DNA from: Fervidibacter canadensis
GTDB lineage: Bacteria > Armatimonadota > Fervidibacteria > Fervidibacterales > Fervidibacteraceae
NCBI GenBank assembly: GCA_041446545.1
Contig: JBGOEJ010000002.1
Coordinates: 124,001-188,000 of the forward strand
DNA length: 64,000 nucleotides
Direction: 5' to 3'
The position numbers and the translations under genes are program-made. Positions within the stretch are counted from its first letter, which is position 1. Each line of letters starts with the position of its first letter. The notes below the pieces were generated by a model. The model was not told the DNA's origin. It saw only the letters and a program-made list of their open reading frames with translations, and searched no databases. Positions 58,982-64,000 of the stretch are shown one piece after another.

Positions 58982-60301
58982 CTACGCCCGCACCCGACGC
59001 CAATTGATGGCAGGGAACGCCTTGCGCCCCGCATAGACCGCTTTGTTGCCCAGTGCCTCTTCAATGCGGAGCAATTGGTTATATTTCGCCGTCCGTTCGC
59101 CTCGGCAGGGCGCACCCGTCTTGATTTGCCCCGCATCGGTGCCGACTGCCAAATCGGCGATGAAGGCGTCTTCCGTCTCGCCGCTGCGGTGACTGACGAT
59201 GCAAGCGTAGTTTGCCTCTTTGGCGAGGCGCATCGCTTCCAGCGTTTCCGTCAGCGTGCCGATTTGATTGACCTTAATGAGGATGGCGTTGGCAACGCCT
59301 CGCTTGATGCCTTGTCGCAGCCTTTGAGGGTTGGTCACAAACAAATCGTCGCCGACCAATTGAATGCGGTTGCCCAATGCCTTCGTCAGCATCTCCCAAC
59401 CGCGCCAATCGTTTTCTGCTAACCCATCCTCAATGGAGACGAGAGGGAAGCGAGCCAGTAAGTCGGCATAGAAGCCGACCATCTCTTCGGCATCCATGCG
59501 TTTGTCCTCCCGCGCCCAGACATAGACGCGCCGCTTCGTGTCGTAAAGTTCCGACGCAGCGACATCCAGTGCCAAGGAAACTTCTTTGCCCGGCGTATAG
59601 CCTGCTTTCGTGATGGCTTCCATGAGCACTTGAAGGGCTTCTACGCTGCCCCCGTCCAAAGTGGGTGCAAACCCGCCTTCGTCGCCGACACCCACATTCC
59701 GCCCCATCGCAATGAGCACCTTACGAAGGGTGTGGTAAATTTCAGCCCCCATCCGCAACGCGTCGGCGAAAGTCGGCGCACCGACGGGCACAATCATGAA
59801 CTCCTGCACATCCAAGTTGTTGGGGGCGTGGGCGCCACCGTTGAGGATGTTCATCAGCGGGACAGGTAAAGTGACACCTTTACTGCCGAACAAATCAGCG
59901 ATGTGCCGAAAAAGTGGGACACCTTTCGCCGCTGCCGCCGCCCGTGCCGCTGCCAGCGAGACGCTCAGGATGGCGTTGGCGCCCAAGCGCGACTTGTTTT
60001 TCGTCCCGTCCAGTTTCAGCAGCGTCCGATCCAGTCGGCGTTGGTCGGTCGGGTCAAGCCCTTGAATGGCGTGGGCGATGACTTGGTGGACATGGCGGAC
60101 GGCGGTCAAAACACCCTTGCCGTTGTAGCGGCGGTCATCGCCATCTCGCAACTCCAGCGCCTCATGCTCCCCCGTTGATGCCCCCGACGGGACAGCAGCC
60201 CAACCGACGCAACCGTTGTCCAAAACGACTTCCGCCTCCACCGTCGGGTTACCCCGCGAATCCAAAACCTCACGAGCCTTCACCGACACAATCTTCGCCA
60301 C
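58982..60301 (-). CDS. eno: Enolase
   Basis: 439 aa. Full enolase: AREVLDSRGNPTVEAEV, GASTGEHEALELRD, the metal-binding Asp/Glu set (ALDVAASE, SIEDGLAENDWRGW, LVGDDLFVTN), the catalytic Lys in ILIKVNQIGTLTETL and SHRSGETED. It interconverts 2-phosphoglycerate and phosphoenolpyruvate. The start is GTG at 60301 after AAGGAGGG, which overlaps the end of the preceding restriction-type gene; only 4 bp separate the two. So expression may partly depend on the upstream R-M-like pair or on a promoter inside it. Confidence 0.97.
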   Translation of the reverse strand: MAKIVSVKAREVLDSRGNPTVEAEVVLDNGCVGWAAVPSGASTGEHEALELRDGDDRRYNGKGVLTAVRHVHQVIAHAIQGLDPTDQRRLDRTLLKLDGTKNKSRLGANAILSVSLAAARAAAAAKGVPLFRHIADLFGSKGVTLPVPLMNILNGGAHAPNNLDVQEFMIVPVGAPTFADALRMGAEIYHTLRKVLIAMGRNVGVGDEGGFAPTLDGGSVEALQVLMEAITKAGYTPGKEVSLALDVAASELYDTKRRVYVWAREDKRMDAEEMVGFYADLLARFPLVSIEDGLAENDWRGWEMLTKALGNRIQLVGDDLFVTNPQRLRQGIKRGVANAILIKVNQIGTLTETLEAMRLAKEANYACIVSHRSGETEDAFIADLAVGTDAGQIKTGAPCRGERTAKYNQLLRIEEALGNKAVYAGRKAFPAINWRRVRA

Positions 60302-60305
60302 CCAA

Positions 60306-60956
60306 TCATCCCTCCTTCAACGCTTTTAGTAGTTTCAGCATATCGTCCCTATGCGACCTTGATGCGATTGCAAACGCTTTCACTAAGGTCTCCAAAACAT
60401 TCCGCGAAGGCGTCCAAGCGACTTTCTCATTCGGTTTTGCCTTTCGCCCAATAATGTCTGCGGGTTCACATTGGCTGATTGGGATAAGCAGGAAAACCAT
60501 CGCCTGAAAACCGACAGCGCGCTGTCGGTGCCGCAACTCAATTTCGACAACTGTCCCGTCGCCAATTTCATGCCTTAGTAACGGATGTTTGCGCCAATGC
60601 AACTTGAAGCCAAAAAATTCTTGCTCGCTTGCCTCGGTTGTGACGGTAAACTGTTCGTCACAAAAACTGCTTTGTGCGCTCGCAAAATCTTCAAGCGCAA
60701 TAACATCGTTGAGACCGAGAACACCGTATTCTTTTGCTAACCAAAGAATTTGCCCCAGTTCTACGAGTCGTCCATTACCGTCCCGATAGGCTATTTGCCA
60801 CTCAATCACATCCTTTGCTTCAAGTTCTGTTTGCCGAGTTGGTATCGGATGTCCACCTCGTTTGACTCTCACTCTGCCTGTTGGCGAAGTTAGGGGCAAA
60901 AGGCAAACAATCCTTTCCCCGTCCCACAAGACATTCACGAACTCCCGCCTTTTCAC
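60306..60956 (-). CDS. Putative restriction-endonuclease-like partner of the adjacent methyltransferase
   Basis: 216 aa. I do not recognise the family. It starts with GTG at 60956, overlapping the methyltransferase stop by 4 bp, a coupling usual for R-M partners. A beta-rich alpha/beta pattern with acidic residues (DVIEWQIAYRDGNG, TVVEIELRHRQ) could hold a nuclease core such as PD-(D/E)xK (the IELRHRQ strand), but I cannot prove a catalytic set. The C-terminal third is helical and basic. Codon use is more A/T-rich than flanking housekeeping genes, in line with transfer. It may instead be a regulatory or unrelated protein. Confidence 0.6.
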   Translation of the reverse strand: MKRREFVNVLWDGERIVCLLPLTSPTGRVRVKRGGHPIPTRQTELEAKDVIEWQIAYRDGNGRLVELGQILWLAKEYGVLGLNDVIALEDFASAQSSFCDEQFTVTTEASEQEFFGFKLHWRKHPLLRHEIGDGTVVEIELRHRQRAVGFQAMVFLLIPISQCEPADIIGRKAKPNEKVAWTPSRNVLETLVKAFAIASRSHRDDMLKLLKALKEG

Positions 60957-62383
60957 TCTGACCCCTCCAACAGTCGTTCTAATTGTGCGACCAAGTTGTG
61001 GAGTTCGTTGTCAGGGATTTGTCCTTGACGAAAGCGGTCATGTAACTCACGATATGCTTGGGCGAATTCCTGCTGAATGGGAAGTGGCACAACAGGCACA
61101 AGGATCTGGCGTAATGCCTTTTGCGGCACGGTTACTGTTCCAGTCCCGCGTTTGAACTTCTCCAACTGCTGGCGGAAGAAATGCGTTTGAGCGTAAAGTG
61201 CGAAAAATTCAGGCAACATATTGGGCTTGAACCTCAAGATGTAGATGTAGTCATCGGCGATACCCGTTTCATCATCGCATAGCACCACAGCGACTCGCCC
61301 AATACATCCAACTCCCACTCGAACGAACAAAACATCACCAACACAAGTCCGTGCTTGCGGTTTATCCATCGGGCTCCCTTCTTCAACAAATCTCCCGTCT
61401 CGCTTTAAGTCAATGCCAAACGGGGTCACCGTCTTCGCTGAGATGAAGGGAATACCAGACCGAGCAAATTTTCGCTGGTCACCATAAAGAGTGCTTCCGC
61501 ACCTCATCTCCTTTAGGAAGTCCTTCAAAGTACGGAGCGGGAAAGAGCAAGGTTGGGGCAAAGAGTTTAAGTGGTAGAGCGGTGCCATGTTGTCCAACAA
61601 CTCAAAAACGGGTCTCCGAACACCCTTGCCGTGCAACAAATCTTGGGCGATGATTCGCAAATCATCGTCCGTTTCAGCATGGGCAAGCAAAACTTCAGCG
61701 TTTGCCGTTGACGATGACTTTCTCGCTATCAGGACGCAACTTTTAGCGGCAAAGAAGTTTCGTGAAAGGCTAACGACTGCAAGGAGTGTAGTGTGACGAC
61801 AAATCCATGCACGAACTCGTCGCATCGGCAAATTGGCAAATATCCCTTCAGGCAGAACGATAGCCAAGATACCTCCGTCCCGCAATGCCCGCACGCAAAG
61901 TTCCAAAAACAGGACTTCAACAGCCTCACTGGTTCGCCCTCGCCCTAACTCAAATGAGCGAAGCAGTAGCGGGTCGGTCACCCTTCCATACTTGGCGGAG
62001 AAAGGCGGGTTCGTGACAACGGCATCAAACTTCCCTTGCAACTCAAAAAGCATTTTCAAAGCGTTTCCGTGCTTCAAGATTAGCCTGCCATCCGAACACC
62101 TTTGCCGACATTCATTCAGAAGGTCGGCATCAAGGTCAATGCCCCAAACTTCGTTGAAGCCCCTTTGCAGAAGCGGCAGCAAAAATGCTCCATCGCCACA
62201 GGCTGGGTCCAATGCGGCATTATGGTTGGGGAGAAGGGTTGCGACAACTTCCACCATCCACGCTGCCAAAGGGGCAGGCGTGAAGAACTGTCCCAAAACT
62301 TTCTTGTGGCGTTGAAAATGCTTCTCTCGTTGCGATTGCTTGCTCGGAGCGAAGGGAAAAGGACGCTGTTCTTCAGTCAACAT
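60953..62383 (-). CDS. N6-adenine DNA methyltransferase fused to a target-recognition domain
   Basis: 476 aa. The N-terminal half is an N6-adenine methyltransferase of the HsdM/gamma type: GQFFTPAPLAAWM, SAM-binding motif DPACGDG (59-65) and catalytic NPPF (125-128). From about residue 280 the protein continues as a single HsdS-like target-recognition domain (LRTLKDFLKEMRCGSTLYG, SGIPFISAKTVTPFG, VGDVLFVRVGVGCIGRVAV, ending PLPIQQEFAQAYRELHDRF with a coiled-coil helix). So modification and specificity are joined in one chain. The locus is A/T-richer than neighbours. The small gene after it is the candidate nuclease. Confidence 0.85.
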   Translation of the reverse strand: MLTEEQRPFPFAPSKQSQREKHFQRHKKVLGQFFTPAPLAAWMVEVVATLLPNHNAALDPACGDGAFLLPLLQRGFNEVWGIDLDADLLNECRQRCSDGRLILKHGNALKMLFELQGKFDAVVTNPPFSAKYGRVTDPLLLRSFELGRGRTSEAVEVLFLELCVRALRDGGILAIVLPEGIFANLPMRRVRAWICRHTTLLAVVSLSRNFFAAKSCVLIARKSSSTANAEVLLAHAETDDDLRIIAQDLLHGKGVRRPVFELLDNMAPLYHLNSLPQPCSFPLRTLKDFLKEMRCGSTLYGDQRKFARSGIPFISAKTVTPFGIDLKRDGRFVEEGSPMDKPQARTCVGDVLFVRVGVGCIGRVAVVLCDDETGIADDYIYILRFKPNMLPEFFALYAQTHFFRQQLEKFKRGTGTVTVPQKALRQILVPVVPLPIQQEFAQAYRELHDRFRQGQIPDNELHNLVAQLERLLEGSE

Positions 62384-62446
62384 CCCTGCCTTCTCACCCC
62401 ACTGTCATTCGTTTGTCGCCTGCGTTGCACTTCTTTGAGCCAACAA

Positions 62447-63067
62447 TTATTCCAGTTCAGCAACTTTGCGCTCCAGTTCTTCCCGCTTTGCCCGCTCGCG
62501 CTCAAGGGCTTCGGAGGGCGAAAGGATTTCGTTGCCTTCAAAGTCAAACAAGCGCACTTTTTGCCCTTCGGGGCGAACGAGGACGCCGATGGTTTCCAAC
62601 CGTGCTTCTGAGGCAGGGACAGGGCGCTCACCCGCAATGGGGCGGGCAAACCAAAGGCGTATGGGCTTTTCGGGAAAGGCTTCCACGACGAGATACTCCT
62701 TGACTTGCAATTCGGCGTAGAAATCGGCTTTCTCGCTGAGGGCTTCGCCTAACGATTTGGGACTGACGGCAACCTCAATGACGACATTGGGGGGCGGACC
62801 ATCTTCAGGGACACGGTAGTTAATGCCGATTTTTTCCAAAGGTGGAGCGTTTTGAAGGACAACAGCAGTGTCGGGTGCATAGCGCCTACCTTTATGCTTG
62901 AAGTAAAGGTCACGGAAGACCGCAGCACCTTCCCACCCGCACAAAAACTCTTCCAACGGCTCTTTCACCTCTTCCACCTTTTTGTTGTGCCAAGGGCTTT
63001 CAGGCATTTTCTCTGGCACTTCCTCAACTTCCACGAGTTCCGTCACGACTTCGTAGGTGACCGCCAT
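62447..63067 (-). CDS. Uma2-family (DUF820) putative endonuclease
   Basis: 206 aa from the ATG at 63067 (GGGAGGTGAGAGAA upstream). The Uma2 fold, a PD-(D/E)xK-type nuclease, is visible: GRRYAPDTAVVLQN (catalytic Asp), PPNVVIEVAVSPKSLGEALSEKADFYAELQVKEYLVV (Glu-x-hydrophobic and Lys). The C-terminus is a charged coiled coil (ALERERAKREELERKVAELE). Such genes are numerous in cyanobacteria, Chloroflexota and related thermophiles; their role is unknown. It is upstream of the methyltransferase on the same strand with 63 bp between. Confidence 0.85.
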   Translation of the reverse strand: MAVTYEVVTELVEVEEVPEKMPESPWHNKKVEEVKEPLEEFLCGWEGAAVFRDLYFKHKGRRYAPDTAVVLQNAPPLEKIGINYRVPEDGPPPNVVIEVAVSPKSLGEALSEKADFYAELQVKEYLVVEAFPEKPIRLWFARPIAGERPVPASEARLETIGVLVRPEGQKVRLFDFEGNEILSPSEALERERAKREELERKVAELE

Positions 63068-63091
63068 TTCTCTCACCTCCCAAAGGCGATT

Positions 63092-63118
63092 GGGGGCGAC
63101 CTGAGTTTGGTCGCCCCC
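63092..63118 (-). terminator. Hairpin between isomerase and Uma2 genes
   Basis: GGGGGCGACC (63092-63101) and GGTCGCCCCC (63109-63118) form a perfect 10-bp stem with a 7-nt loop, 11 bp after the isomerase stop. No T-tract follows on the minus strand, so terminator strength is uncertain. Confidence 0.6.
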
Positions 63119-63129
63119 TTGCAGTGTCG

Positions 63130-64000
63130 CTAAGCCATCGGTAGTTCCCAAAGGGGCGGAAGTTTTTCGGGATGTAGTGCCCGCATCCGAATGAGGTAGG
63201 CTTCCAACCAACCCCGCGCTTTGTCGGGATTCATCATCGCCCAAACGACTTTCTCGTAGTCAAGGCTGTTGATGCGGTCGGCGGCGGCTCGGAGGGCATC
63301 CATGCAAATCTTCAACGCTACATCCACAGGTTGTCGCTCAGGGTTGATGTCAATGCCAAAGTAGCCCGTGTAGCCATACATCTTCAAGACGAACAGGGCT
63401 GTCTCGGTAATTTCGGGACCGATGACGCCGACATTGAGGTCTTGGTCGTAGTTGCCCAACGGTTGACTGTTCCAGTGGGTGTGGGCGAGGCGTCCTTCCC
63501 GCATGATGCGGGCGAGGCAGTAAGGGACATCTTCCGTGCCCATCAGGATGTGCCCGATTTCAGGATTGAGGCAAACGAGTTTGTGTCCTTCGCTCAAGAG
63601 GCGCTTGTTTTCGGGGTTTTGAAGGCGCGCTTCGGTGTCTTTCGCCATCAGCAAGCCATCGGCTGTCATGCGGTAGATGTTGTTGCCGCGAGGTTCATAG
63701 GGTTTGGGTTCAATGGCGATCCGAACGCCGGGCACTTCGTCCATCGCTTGGGCTAAGCCCTCTTCAAACCTGTCCCACATGCCGTAAAAGTCCACGCCGA
63801 AGTTGTTCTCATATCCGTCAATGCCTGGCCAGACGATGGCGAAGTCGCAGTCAAACTCCTTGTTGAGGCGAAGGGTGATGATGGTGCGCTCAATGGCTTT
63901 TTGTCGGACCGAAGGGATGGGTGAACTAAGGGAGCCAAACTCAAAATCGGCGTCGTAAAACAAACCAGGGACGATGGTCAGCAAGCGAATGCCCGTTTCG
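63130..64000 (-). CDS. Xylose isomerase-like TIM-barrel sugar isomerase/epimerase, 5' end outside window
   Basis: At least 289 residues; the frame is open through the right edge, so the N-terminus is missing (a TTG at 63984 is a poor start). The TIM-barrel xylose-isomerase-like family is indicated by RIAIEPKPYEPRGNNIY (metal-binding Glu), VCLNPEIGHILM, LAHTHWNSQ (metal-binding His) and YFGIDINPERQP. It should isomerise a sugar such as rhamnose or xylose; the specific sugar is not readable. It is the most upstream gene of the minus-strand group at the right edge. Confidence 0.82.
   Translation of the reverse strand, partial: ETGIRLLTIVPGLFYDADFEFGSLSSPIPSVRQKAIERTIITLRLNKEFDCDFAIVWPGIDGYENNFGVDFYGMWDRFEEGLAQAMDEVPGVRIAIEPKPYEPRGNNIYRMTADGLLMAKDTEARLQNPENKRLLSEGHKLVCLNPEIGHILMGTEDVPYCLARIMREGRLAHTHWNSQPLGNYDQDLNVGVIGPEITETALFVLKMYGYTGYFGIDINPERQPVDVALKICMDALRAAADRINSLDYEKVVWAMMNPDKARGWLEAYLIRMRALHPEKLPPLWELPMA

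Overview
The window is a gene-dense bacterial chromosome segment of roughly 60% G+C with about 58 supportable protein-coding genes. I see no rRNA, tRNA, CRISPR array, integrase or insertion sequence. The gene mix suggests a thermophilic, menaquinone-using bacterium. It includes the futalosine-pathway enzyme MqnC, an HspR-type chaperone cluster, a KaiC-like ATPase pair typical of archaea and Thermotogae, a cytochrome P460 and a MoxR/vWA/DUF4159 cluster. An Armatimonadota/Fervidibacteria-like lineage would fit, but that is inference from gene content, not a phylogenetic result.

Layout. 1-8.3 kb: partial HEAT-repeat protein (-), then a plus-strand run of GlmU-like nucleotidyltransferase, asparaginase II, copper ATPase, GatA and an endonuclease III paralogue. 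8.3-19.8 kb: minus-strand genes for a lactonase-fold lipoprotein, the vWA/MoxR/DUF4159/giant membrane protein cluster, Dxr, a Gfo/Idh/MocA oxidoreductase and a SurA-like foldase. 19.9-29 kb: MqnC (+), the KaiC-like trio, UvrC, an unknown 449-aa protein, a LipM-like octanoyltransferase (+), an orphan HslV and a Kbl-like enzyme. 29-31.7 kb: leuA with a long leader encoding a leucine-rich peptide, then hicBA. 31.7-43 kb: ClpB, an HxlR-type regulator divergent from cytochrome P460, and a dnaK-htrA-(small genes)-dnaJ-hspR-htrA cluster. 43-47.8 kb: argJ-MFS-argB, Ppx/GppA and a small membrane protein. 47.8-53.2 kb: a frameshifted SIMPL gene, DUF1028-TPR, Mpg, a hidden glutaredoxin-like gene with an in-frame UGA, DsbD and Nth. 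53.4-64 kb: nadD-rsfS-dapA, a MetG C-terminal-like protein, a 2-hydroxyacid dehydrogenase, a sugar-binding protein, a class V aminotransferase, enolase, a restriction-modification-like pair, a Uma2-family protein and a partial TIM-barrel isomerase.

The most notable observations are these. (1) A 78-residue thioredoxin-fold gene at 50442-50678 has its first redox cysteine replaced by an in-frame TGA. A perfect 7-bp stem-loop follows 15 nt later, as expected for a bacterial selenoprotein; gene callers miss it, and it sits just upstream of dsbD. (2) The 483-nt leuA leader encodes a 37-aa peptide with seven Leu codons in twelve positions, embedded in a 13-bp long-range inverted repeat and a 10-bp hairpin, which points to leucine-responsive leader-peptide control. 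(3) A short hairpin with a conserved TCCAACA tail recurs with compensatory stem changes. (4) The KaiC-like ATPase lies with its usual HTH partner and a small Cys-rich gene. Chaperones, proteases and their regulator HspR form one co-directional block, suggesting coordinated heat-shock control, with no grpE in it.
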